Source of the DNA: an uncultured Alphaproteobacteria bacterium
GTDB lineage: Bacteria > Pseudomonadota > Alphaproteobacteria > Caulobacterales > Caulobacteraceae
NCBI GenBank assembly: GCA_903928755.1
Contig: CAIYSH010000134.1
Location: forward strand, 1 to 7,838
DNA length: 7,838 bases
Reading direction: 5' to 3'
Each line of letters opens with the position of its first letter. Positions within the stretch are counted from its first letter, which is position 1. The notes beneath the pieces are model-generated. The model saw only the letters and a program-made list of their open reading frames with translations. It searched no databases and had not been told where the DNA came from. Position numbers and translations under genes: made by a program. This document shows positions 1-6,258 of this stretch, in pieces.

Positions 1-2087
1 AACTGGGGGTCTTTTCTGTGATGTGGTCCGAGCACTGCTCCTACAAATCCTCGAAAATACATCTGGGCAAGTTCCCGACCACAGGTCCCCGGGTCATTTG
101 TGGTCCGGGCGAGAATGCCGGCGTGGTGGATATTGGCGATGGGCAGGCCTGCATCTTCAAGATGGAGAGCCACAATCATCCCTCCTACATCGAGCCCTAT
201 CAGGGCGCGGCAACAGGGGTCGGTGGCATCATGCGCGATGTCTTCACCATGGGCGCGCGGCCCATTGCCCTTCTGAACGCCCTGCGGTTCGGTGATCCCG
301 ACCACCCCAAGACCCGACGCCTGGTGGGCGGCGTGGTCAGCGGCATTGGCGGTTATGGCAACTGTGTCGGGGTTCCAACCGTAGCGGGGGAAACCAATTT
401 CCATCGGGGCTATGATGGCAACATCCTCGTCAATGCCATGTGCGTCGGCCTGGCGGATGCCGACAAGATATTCTATTCGGCCGCCCCCTCACCCGGCCTC
501 TCCGTCGTCTATTTCGGTTCAAAGACCGGGCGCGACGGCATTCATGGGGCGACCATGGCCTCGGCCGAGTTCGACGACTCGTCGGATGAAAAGCGGCCGA
601 CGGTCCAGGTCGGCGACCCCTTTGCCGAAAAACTGCTGATCGAGGCGACCCTCGAACTCATGGCCTCCGGAGCCGTCGCGGCCATCCAGGACATGGGGGC
701 AGCCGGCCTGACGTCTTCATCAGTGGAAATGGCCGGCAAGGGCGGTGTCGGGGTCGAGTTGAACCTCGACATGGTCCCTCAGCGCGAAGAGGGCATGACG
801 GCCTATGAAATGATGCTGTCAGAGAGCCAGGAGCGCATGCTGGCCGTGCTGAAGCCAGGACGCGAAGCGGACGGACACCGGATTTTCGAGAAATGGGGTC
901 TCGATGCCGCGGTCATTGGCCAGACCACGGACACAGGACATCTGGTCCTCAAGCACAAGGGCGAGACAGTCTGCGACGTCCCCCTCGCCCCGCTCTTCGA
1001 TGATGCGCCGCTCTACGACCGCCCCTGGGTGGAAACCAGGCCCCAGCCCCGCCTGGACCCGAAACAGGTCCCGGAGCCCGACGACTATGCCGTCGCAGTG
1101 ATGAAGCTGATGAGCTGTCCGGACATGGCCTCCAAGCGCTGGCTCTGGGAGCAGTATGACCGTCATGTCATGGCCGACACCCTCGAGGACAGCGCCACGG
1201 GTGCCGACGCCGGAATCGTCCGCGTGCACGGGACGAACAAGGCACTGGCCGTAACTTCGGACTGCACGCCGCGCTATGTCCTGAACGACCCCTATGAGGG
1301 GGGCAAACAGGCCGTGGCCGAAGCCTGGCGAAATCTGACGGCAGTCGGGGCTGATCCCGTCGCGATCACCGATAATCTGAATTTCGGCAATCCCGAGCGT
1401 CCGGAAATCATGGGCCAGATCGTCAAGGCGATCGAGGGCATGGCCGAAGCCTGTCGCAGGCTCGACTTCCCGGTCGTGAGCGGCAATGTCAGCCTCTATA
1501 ACGAGACCAATGGGGCCGCCATTCCGCCGACCCCGACGGTCGGGGGTGTCGGCCTGCTGACGGACTCAAGCCGGCGCGCGGATTTTTCGGGCATGAAGGG
1601 TGGCGACACCCTGATCCTGCTCGGCGAAACCCGGGGTGAGCTCGGGGCCTCCATCTACCTGCGCGAAATACTGGGTCGCGAGGACGGGGCACCCCCCCCG
1701 GTGGACCTGGCCATGGAACGCCGGATCGGGGATTTTGTCCGCAATCTCATACAATCCCGGCAAGTTACTGTCGTTCATGATCTTTCCGATGGTGGCCTCG
1801 TCGCGGCGGCCGCCGAAATGGCCCTGGCGTCCAATGTCGGCATCACCCTGGAACTCCCCTCAAAGCTCCCGGACCACGCCCTGCTGTTCGGTGAGGATCA
1901 GGGTCGTTACCTGATCGCGACTGCCAATCCCGCACCTGTGCTGAAGGCCGCCACGGCTGCGGGGGTCTTCGCTGAGGAAGTCGGCCATGCCGATGGCCCG
2001 GCTCTGGCGACAGCCGGAATTTTCAGCATAGCCCTGGTCGATCTCCGCGCCGCCCATGAAGGGTGGATGCCAGCCTATATGGGTTAG
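1..2087 (+). CDS. purL: Phosphoribosylformylglycinamidine synthase subunit PurL, 5'-truncated
   Basis: PurL is the large catalytic subunit of FGAM synthase. It carries out the ATP-dependent amidation of FGAR in cytosolic de novo purine synthesis, using ammonia delivered by PurQ with PurS. The reading frame is open from base 3 and begins LGVFSVMWSEHCSYKSSK, the N-terminal active-site block of small-type PurL. About 45-50 residues are therefore missing to the left, and the GTG at 18 is an internal Val codon, not a start. Family blocks follow in order: ESHNHPS with GAATGVGGI (165-230), GNCVGVPTVAGE (about 357-392), QDMGAAGLTSSSVEMA (about 687-734), MMLSESQERML (about 810-842), NLNFGNPERPEIMGQ (about 1374-1418), NVSLYNE, PTPTVGGVGL and VHDLSDGGL (about 1773-1799). 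Both AIRS-like halves are intact (694 residues seen), so the enzyme should be active. The TAG stop overlaps the stop of the convergent gene at 2084-2087. Identification is near certain. Confidence 0.98.
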   Translation, partial: LGVFSVMWSEHCSYKSSKIHLGKFPTTGPRVICGPGENAGVVDIGDGQACIFKMESHNHPSYIEPYQGAATGVGGIMRDVFTMGARPIALLNALRFGDPDHPKTRRLVGGVVSGIGGYGNCVGVPTVAGETNFHRGYDGNILVNAMCVGLADADKIFYSAAPSPGLSVVYFGSKTGRDGIHGATMASAEFDDSSDEKRPTVQVGDPFAEKLLIEATLELMASGAVAAIQDMGAAGLTSSSVEMAGKGGVGVELNLDMVPQREEGMTAYEMMLSESQERMLAVLKPGREADGHRIFEKWGLDAAVIGQTTDTGHLVLKHKGETVCDVPLAPLFDDAPLYDRPWVETRPQPRLDPKQVPEPDDYAVAVMKLMSCPDMASKRWLWEQYDRHVMADTLEDSATGADAGIVRVHGTNKALAVTSDCTPRYVLNDPYEGGKQAVAEAWRNLTAVGADPVAITDNLNFGNPERPEIMGQIVKAIEGMAEACRRLDFPVVSGNVSLYNETNGAAIPPTPTVGGVGLLTDSSRRADFSGMKGGDTLILLGETRGELGASIYLREILGREDGAPPPVDLAMERRIGDFVRNLIQSRQVTVVHDLSDGGLVAAAAEMALASNVGITLELPSKLPDHALLFGEDQGRYLIATANPAPVLKAATAAGVFAEEVGHADGPALATAGIFSIALVDLRAAHEGWMPAYMG

Positions 2088-2569
2088 GCCGCAGTCGCTC
2101 GGACCAGCAGTTCCAGGGCGGCGGCGGCAAAGGCGTCCATATTGGCAACGCGGTCCGGAGAGGCCGTCTCGATCACAACGGCAAATTCCACGGGGCCGGA
2201 AATCGCCACGACCGTATGACCGGCAGCATCCCCATAACCGTTGCCGGTAGGACCTGCAGCGCCCGTCTCGGAAATACCCCAGGTGGTCCCGAATCTTTCC
2301 CGCACCGTCCGCGCCAGCAGCAGGGCATAGGGCTCACTGGCCGAACGCATCCCGGCGACCGCCTCCCGCGGCAGGTCCAGCAGGCTCATGCGCGCCTTGC
2401 CGGTATAGACCACCCCGCCTCCCAGATAGTAGGCCGAGGCCCCCGCCACGCTGAGCAGGGCCGCCGAGATCAGGCCGCCGGATGAGCTTTCCGCAACGGC
2501 GACCGTTTCCTTGCGGGTCTTGAGACGTTCTCCCAGGGTCTCACCCAGGGCCAGCAGTTCCGGATTCAT
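2084..2569 (-). CDS. CinA C-terminal-domain (PncC-like) family protein
   Basis: This is a stand-alone CinA C-terminal domain of 161 residues, the usual length for the family. Classical members (PncC) are nicotinamide-mononucleotide amidohydrolases that recycle NMN released by DNA ligase in the cytosol. The fold signature is clear: AESSSGGLIS at residues 26-35, the GAS...GGGVVYTGK block at 43-58 (Tyr55 and Lys58), and TGAAGPTGNGYGD at 102-114. Several positions depart from the family signature I remember. ESCTGG reads ESSSGG, the GAVS block reads GMRSAS (73-78), and the TG.AGP.GG loop ends NGYGDAAGHT. It may be a separate subfamily, so deamidase activity is only inferred and I give no symbol. 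The start is supported by a GAGGAG Shine-Dalgarno six bases upstream of ATG. The gene is divergent from the serine hydrolase and convergent with purL, sharing the TTAG stop overlap. Confidence 0.88.
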   Translation of the reverse strand: MNPELLALGETLGERLKTRKETVAVAESSSGGLISAALLSVAGASAYYLGGGVVYTGKARMSLLDLPREAVAGMRSASEPYALLLARTVRERFGTTWGISETGAAGPTGNGYGDAAGHTVVAISGPVEFAVVIETASPDRVANMDAFAAAALELLVRATAA

Positions 2570-2677
2570 GAGCTCTCCTCACCCGCAGGGGCATGATTTT
2601 CTTGGCTTGGCGCAAAAGTCTTGCGCATGATGGTCCTCAATTAGACCAATCACCATTTTCCGGGAGGAATTTTTCTG
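2570..2677. promoter_or_regulatory. Divergent intergenic region with two small dyads
   Basis: This 108-bp gap must hold the promoters and ribosome sites for the cinA-like gene (-) and the serine hydrolase (+). Two perfect inverted repeats are visible: GCGCAA-AAGTC-TTGCGC (2610-2626) and TGGTC-ctcaatta-GACCA (2631-2648). GCATGAT also occurs twice directly (2591-2597 and 2625-2631). The dyads could be operators or simply chance in a GC-rich genome. I cannot assign a confident -35/-10 pair in either direction. The plus-strand gene has a GGGAGG Shine-Dalgarno at 2662-2667, 10 bases before its ATG. Confidence 0.35.
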
Positions 2678-3910
2678 ATGGATGCCCAATCCCAGTGGAC
2701 CGGCCTCGACACCTCGCGCCTTGAGCGCATTACCGATCACATCAACAGGAACTATATCGAGCCGCAGAAAATCGCCGGCTGCCAGATTGCCGTCTCCCGC
2801 CACGGTCACTCGGCCTATACCCGCAGCTTCGGCAGCATGGACATCGAGCGTAACAAGCCGATGGCGGATGACACCATTTTCCGCATCTATTCCATGACCA
2901 AGCCGATCACCTCGGTCGCCCTGATGAGCCTTTATGAGAAAGGCTATTTCCAGCTGAATGATCCGGTCAGCCGCTATGTCCCCTCCTGGAAGAACCACAG
3001 GGTCTGGGTGTCTGGCGAAGGCGACGACATGGTCACCGAGAAGCCGAACCGCCCGGTCAGCTTCCGCGATGTCCTCTGCCATACGGCGGGCCTGACCTAT
3101 GGAGGTGGCCTGCCGGGCGTCGGCATCCAGCACCCCATCGACCAGATCTACCGCGGCCTGAAGATCCGCAGCGCAGGCAGCCAGGACACCATGCTGGAAT
3201 TCATGGACAAGCTGGGGCAGGTTCCCCTGCGTTATCACCCTGGCGAGCAGTGGATGTATTCCCTGGCCACAGATGTCTGTGGTGCCCTCGTGGAAATCAT
3301 TTCCGGCAAGCCCTTCGCCCAATACCTTCAGGACGAGATTTTTGGGCCCCTGGGCATGGTCGATACATCTTTCTTTGTCGCACCGGACAAGGTCGGCCGT
3401 TTTGCTGCCAACTATCAGCGGGGTCCCAACAAAAGCCTCAAGCTGATCGATGATCCGGCGACCAGCAGCTTCATCTCAGACCCGGGCTTCAAGTCCGGCG
3501 GCGGCGGCCTGACCGGCACGACGGCCGACTACATGCGCTTCTGCGAAATGCTCCGCAGGGGTGGCGAGCTGGATGGTGTGCGGATTCTGGGGCCCCGCAC
3601 CCTGGAAATGATGCACATGAACCACCTGAAGGACGGCAAGGACCTGACCCAGCTGGCCCTGGGCACCTTCTCGGAAACAGCCAATGAAGGCGTTGGCTTT
3701 GGCCTGGGCTTTGCCTCGACCATAGGGCTGGTGGAAACCGGATCCCTGGGGGTCGGCGACTATTACTGGGGGGGTGCCGCCTCGACCATATTCCTGGTCG
3801 ATCCCAAGGAGGATCTGACCATGGTCTTCATGACCCAGCTCATGCCCTCCGGTACCTTCAACTTCCGCGGCCAGCTGAAGAGCCTGATCTATTCGGCCAT
3901 CACCGATTAG
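2678..3910 (+). CDS. Beta-lactamase (class C)-family serine hydrolase, esterase-like
   Basis: This 410-residue enzyme has the class C beta-lactamase/DD-peptidase fold in its EstB/LovD-like esterase form, which typically hydrolyses or transfers short acyl esters through an acyl-serine intermediate. The catalytic motif SxxK is S72-M-T-K75. The second motif is Y194-S-L, where esterases of this group have YSL/YSN with the Tyr as general base. The third motif (KTG in lactamases) is W364-G-G, the tryptophan-glycine form typical of esterases. Supporting blocks include FRIYSMTKP, LLCHTAGLTYG-like VLCHTAGLTYG (132-142), HPGEQWMYS (187-195) and GFKSGGGGLTGTTADY. There is no signal peptide or membrane segment, so it is probably cytosolic and not a cell-wall or resistance beta-lactamase. 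The natural substrate is unknown. ATG 2678 is supported by GGGAGG ten bases upstream. Its TAG stop overlaps the stop of the convergent lipoprotein gene at 3907-3910. Confidence 0.93.
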   Translation: MDAQSQWTGLDTSRLERITDHINRNYIEPQKIAGCQIAVSRHGHSAYTRSFGSMDIERNKPMADDTIFRIYSMTKPITSVALMSLYEKGYFQLNDPVSRYVPSWKNHRVWVSGEGDDMVTEKPNRPVSFRDVLCHTAGLTYGGGLPGVGIQHPIDQIYRGLKIRSAGSQDTMLEFMDKLGQVPLRYHPGEQWMYSLATDVCGALVEIISGKPFAQYLQDEIFGPLGMVDTSFFVAPDKVGRFAANYQRGPNKSLKLIDDPATSSFISDPGFKSGGGGLTGTTADYMRFCEMLRRGGELDGVRILGPRTLEMMHMNHLKDGKDLTQLALGTFSETANEGVGFGLGFASTIGLVETGSLGVGDYYWGGAASTIFLVDPKEDLTMVFMTQLMPSGTFNFRGQLKSLIYSAITD

Positions 3911-4530
3911 GGGGGGGAGGCATTCCTCACCCAGATGGCCGTCAGGCCGAGCGCGCTGAGGTGGTCTTCATAGGCCCAGATTTCGCTGTCCTGCAGGGCT
4001 AACCGGACCTCGTCTGCGGACGGGGTCCAGCAGTCCCGGTCTGGCCGGATCCGAGGGTTGGGACGGCTGCAGAATGCCGGCCAGATCCGTGCCGACACCA
4101 CCTGGCCCTCGGCATCGGTCGACAGGGGACGATAGCCGAAATAACCGTATCCATAGCGCTTGAAGTCCTTGCTGATCGGCCGCGAAATCTGGATCACGCC
4201 AGGGCTGCCTGCGGCAAGGGTATAGGCAACCGGGCCATCAAGAAGACCACGGGGATTTTGCGGTTTCGCATTGACGACCATTCCATCACTCAGGACGACA
4301 GCCTGGGCGCAACCTGGCCAGTCGGTCGGACGATCGCCTGTATTGAAGTGGCAATCCCGCTCAACAAGGGCCCAGAGGCCGGATCGGGGCTGAAGAGCCC
4401 CGCCAGGTGCCCGCGCAATGAGCGGCCGGGTTGAGACCACCATGCCGCAGGCCGATAGCGCCAGGCAGACCAGAGAAATCACACAGCCAGACAAGACATT
4501 CCCGCTTGCCGTAGGGCGGTTATTAATCAT
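3907..4530 (-). CDS. Predicted lipoprotein of unknown function
   Basis: I do not recognise this 207-residue protein as a named family. The N-terminus has a short polar/basic stretch, a hydrophobic segment (about residues 12-25) and a lipobox LSAC with Cys28, which predicts lipidation and periplasmic or outer-membrane anchoring. The mature part carries four further cysteines, in the settings ERDC60...WPGC74 and FC154...RDC167W. They are spaced as if to form two disulfides, which fits an exported protein. A Tyr/Gly-rich stretch, RYGYGYFGYRP, lies at 125-135. The ATG at 4530 gives a normal signal sequence but has no strong Shine-Dalgarno; the nearest G-run is about 14 bases upstream. An internal TTG (codon 13) would still leave part of the hydrophobic segment. 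It is divergent from bolA with a very short gap and convergent with the esterase. Its 3' end contains a G8 run (plus strand 3910-3917). Confidence 0.8.
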   Translation of the reverse strand: MINNRPTASGNVLSGCVISLVCLALSACGMVVSTRPLIARAPGGALQPRSGLWALVERDCHFNTGDRPTDWPGCAQAVVLSDGMVVNAKPQNPRGLLDGPVAYTLAAGSPGVIQISRPISKDFKRYGYGYFGYRPLSTDAEGQVVSARIWPAFCSRPNPRIRPDRDCWTPSADEVRLALQDSEIWAYEDHLSALGLTAIWVRNASPP

Positions 4531-4571
4531 TGGACGTGATAACCCCCCGACATTGGAGCCTCCCCCCCCAA
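4531..4571. promoter_or_regulatory. Very short divergent gap with C6 and C8 tracts before bolA
   Basis: Only 41 bp separate the lipoprotein start (-) from the preferred bolA start (+), so at least one promoter must lie inside the opposite gene. The plus strand holds a C6 run (4543-4548), a GGAG at 4555-4558 that is the only Shine-Dalgarno candidate for bolA, and a C8 run at 4562-4569 between that site and the ATG. The GGAG-to-ATG spacing is 13 bases, longer than optimal. I found no convincing -35/-10 elements within these 41 bases. Confidence 0.4.
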
Positions 4572-4805
4572 ATGCCTATGCCCCTGCACATTCTGAAAGC
4601 GGAACTGCAATCTGCATTCCCTGATGCCGAAATCGAGATTCAGGATCTTGCGGGTGACGGGGACCACTACAAGGCGATAATCGTCGCGCGGGAATTCACC
4701 GGTCTCAGCCGGGTCAAGCAGCACAAGCTGGTTTACGAGGCCTTGAAGGGTAAGGTCGGCGGTGAGTTGCATGCCCTGGCCCTTGAAACCCGGCCGCCCA
4801 GCTAA
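4572..4805 (+). CDS. bolA: BolA family protein
   Basis: BolA-like proteins are small cytosolic partners of CGFS monothiol glutaredoxins. The pair bridges a [2Fe-2S] cluster used in iron homeostasis and cluster delivery. The 77-residue product has the full BolA domain: the variable ligand loop LAGDGDHYKA with His32, the nucleic-acid-binding-like turn F-TGLSRVKQHKLVYEAL (42-58) with the RVxxHxxVY signature at 47-55, and the C-terminal GGELHALALET with His67. His32 and His67 occupy the positions of the loop ligand and the invariant histidine (Cys31 and His68 in human BOLA2), so cluster sharing with GrxD is plausible. I chose ATG 4572 (MPMPLHILK) because the frame upstream of it does not look like BolA sequence; ATG 4578 is equally possible. 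The frame also stays open back to a TTG at 4530. The TAA is followed after 2 bp by the next gene, which suggests translational coupling. Confidence 0.95.
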   Translation: MPMPLHILKAELQSAFPDAEIEIQDLAGDGDHYKAIIVAREFTGLSRVKQHKLVYEALKGKVGGELHALALETRPPS

Positions 4806-4807
4806 AT

Positions 4808-5710
4808 ATGCGGTATCGACCGTTCGGACATGCCGGCAAGGTTGTTTCTGCCATCAGCCTGCTGTTGCGGGAGACCGGTGCCGTGTCACGTGCCGGAGAC
4901 TGGCGAGCGGCAACGATTTCAGGCCTGGAAAACGGCATCAACTGTTTTGAACTCTGCGCCTCAGGTGACGGACTTGCGGCCGGAGTGCGTACCGCATTGG
5001 CCACTGTGGACCGTCGTCTTGTCCTGATTGGCTGGCGTATCGAACACAGGACCCGCATGCCCCTGAACGGTCGCGTCCTGCGGGAGAGCGTGGACAAGGC
5101 CCTTTCGAAAACAGGGGCCGAGTATTTCGATAGCCTCATGCTTGAGGAAAATGCCGTAAGTTGCCTGACCCCAGACGCACACCAATGCCTGGCAGACCTG
5201 AAATCTTCAGGTCTGTGCAAGCGCATAGGTATTGTCGGCGAAGGGGCTGCTGTCGACATCTGCCTCTCGGAGGGTGTCTTCGACGTCCTGTCGAGTTCCT
5301 GCGACCTGACCTCTGAAAACCTGATCCTGAGGCAGCTGAAGCGCGCTGCGGACCAGGGCACCATCGTCATCGCCCGCAACGCGGTCCCGGAAGGCATTGT
5401 CCGCGCGAGCCGGGTCCCCGTGGCGCGAAAGGTCGGGAACTTCTTCGGCTTTGGGCGCGGAAATGTCTTGGCGGGCGTCGGCACCTTTCAATTCCTGCAC
5501 AATACACCCGGCTGGAAGCCAGAAGACATCTGCCTTGCCTGCCTGCTCACAGAGCCAGCCATGGCGACGGTCATGATCGAGGCTCGCAAACCAGAAGTCA
5601 TCGCCCATCTGGCCACCATTACCGAGCGCGAATTACCCACCGGGATCCCTGCCCAACTGGAAATGGCCCGGTTTTCTTCGGAAAGTATGCTTGGAGCCGT
5701 CTCCAGCTAG
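4808..5710 (+). CDS. Aldo/keto reductase-fold protein, probably a pseudoenzyme
   Basis: The 300-residue product starts MRYRPFGHAGKVVSAISL, a good match to the opening beta-hairpin of aldo/keto reductases (pattern MxYRxLGxxGxxVSxxxLG). Further AKR landmarks follow: ENGINCFE (41-48), the YFDSLMLEE strand (106-114), DLKSSGLCKRIGIVG (130-144), FDVLSSSCDL and GTIVIARNAVPEG in the second half of the barrel. The catalytic Asp-Tyr-Lys-His tetrad appears to be gone. FDTAxxYG reads F47-E-L-C-A-S-G53-D, the TK strand end reads G75-W76, and the H ending the DxxxxH strand is E113. The C-terminal cofactor segment (usually IPG/IGAR) reads IEAR at 257-260. It is thus probably not an oxidoreductase. ATG 4808 lies 2 bp after the bolA stop with no clear Shine-Dalgarno of its own, so it is probably translated by coupling. 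Placement between bolA and grxD suggests an iron-sulfur or redox link, which is inference. Confidence 0.85.
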   Translation: MRYRPFGHAGKVVSAISLLLRETGAVSRAGDWRAATISGLENGINCFELCASGDGLAAGVRTALATVDRRLVLIGWRIEHRTRMPLNGRVLRESVDKALSKTGAEYFDSLMLEENAVSCLTPDAHQCLADLKSSGLCKRIGIVGEGAAVDICLSEGVFDVLSSSCDLTSENLILRQLKRAADQGTIVIARNAVPEGIVRASRVPVARKVGNFFGFGRGNVLAGVGTFQFLHNTPGWKPEDICLACLLTEPAMATVMIEARKPEVIAHLATITERELPTGIPAQLEMARFSSESMLGAVSS

Positions 5711-5886
5711 GGAAATTTCACTCAGGAACATGTGGGTCATGCCCGGACAACCAGAGCCGGGTTCGGACCAGCCTTCTGTTCCCGTCATCGGACAGTCACC
5801 CGACAGCGCACCGGATCGGACTGGCACCTTGACCCAGCCCTCTGGCATCCCTAGCTCTAAATGCGAAGATTCAAGGGTCCCCCGCC
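5711..5886 (+). promoter_or_regulatory. 176-bp gap upstream of grxD
   Basis: This gap shows no convincing coding sequence. It contains a modest dyad CCCGG-N10-CCGGG (5742-5761) without a T-tract, which is too weak to call a terminator for the bolA transcript. Near its right end is the promoter candidate listed separately, and AAGGG at 5873-5877, nine bases before ATG 5887, serves as the grxD ribosome site. Confidence 0.4.
5829..5857 (+). promoter_or_regulatory. Putative housekeeping promoter for grxD
   Basis: TTGACCC (5829-5835) is followed, after 14 bases, by CCTAGCTC (5850-5857). This resembles the Caulobacter sigma-73 consensus as I know it (TTGACGS, 10-14 bases, GCTANAWC), with one mismatch in the -35 and two in the -10. 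It lies about 30 bases before the grxD ATG and would give a short leader. It would let grxD be expressed separately from bolA and the AKR-like gene. Confidence 0.4.
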
Positions 5887-6222
5887 ATGACTGACACCAC
5901 AAACCCCGCTCACGATTTCATCGGCAAGACCATTGCCGGCAACGACATCGTTCTGTTCATGAAGGGCGTGCCGGAACAGCCACGCTGTGGCTTCTCGGCC
6001 CTGGTGGTTCAGATTCTGGATCATATGGCCGTGGATTTTGTCGGCGTCGACGTCCTGCAGGACGAAGACCTGCGCAACGGCATCAAGACCTTTTCCGACT
6101 GGCCGACCATTCCCCAGCTCTATGTGAAGGGCGAGTTCGTCGGCGGCTCCGACATCGTCAAGGAAATGTTCCAGTCAGGCGAACTGAAGGGCCTGATGGC
6201 GGAACAGGGCCTCCTGCCCTGA
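5887..6222 (+). CDS. grxD: Monothiol glutaredoxin, Grx4/GrxD type
   Basis: The 111-residue product is a single-domain CGFS glutaredoxin. These proteins coordinate a glutathione-ligated [2Fe-2S] cluster, as homodimers or with BolA, and pass it to apo-proteins in the cytosol; they are poor disulfide reductases. Visible residues are Lys26 in LFMKGVPEQPRCGFS, the active-site Cys34 of CGFS (34-37), the cis-proline motif WPTIPQLYVKGEFVGG, and the following SDI glutathione-binding turn. All positions needed for cluster binding are present, and the length is standard for bacterial GrxD. The ATG has AAGGG nine bases upstream and its own candidate promoter. It lies downstream of bolA and the AKR-fold gene on the same strand; the bolA-grxD neighbourhood is common in Alphaproteobacteria. 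It converges with a small lipoprotein gene across 36 bp. Identification is very secure. Confidence 0.97.
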   Translation: MTDTTNPAHDFIGKTIAGNDIVLFMKGVPEQPRCGFSALVVQILDHMAVDFVGVDVLQDEDLRNGIKTFSDWPTIPQLYVKGEFVGGSDIVKEMFQSGELKGLMAEQGLLP

Positions 6223-6258
6223 CGCCCGCAGCGGGTTCCGCCAGGACCCGTGCCGGAT

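Noticed and set aside
18..20. GTG at 18 as the purL start
   Set aside because: The frame is open upstream and encodes LGVFS, which belongs to the conserved FSVMWSEHC block; the gene is truncated by the window edge.
2063..2485. 140-residue plus-strand frame overlapping the purL end and the cinA-like gene
   Set aside because: Arg/Gly-rich shadow without a ribosome site; the minus strand encodes a clear CinA domain.
2579..3322. 247-residue antisense frame opposite the serine hydrolase
   Set aside because: No recognisable domain and low-complexity Asp/Ala/Gly composition; the sense strand has all three catalytic motifs of a known family.
2678..3910. Beta-lactamase resistance gene
   Set aside because: No export signal, and WGG replaces the KTG motif of true lactamases; the sequence fits the esterase branch of the fold.
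4714..5484. 256-residue antisense frame opposite bolA and the AKR-like gene
   Set aside because: Arg/Pro/Ser-rich composition typical of a GC-rich shadow frame; the opposite strand has clear AKR-fold sequence.
5633..5902. Small frames on both strands across the grxD upstream gap
   Set aside because: Compositionally odd, no ribosome site or known motif, and they overlap the ends of well-supported genes.
6225..6235. CCCGC-A-GCGGG after grxD as a terminator
   Set aside because: The loop of one base is too small, leaving only about three pairs, and just two T residues follow.
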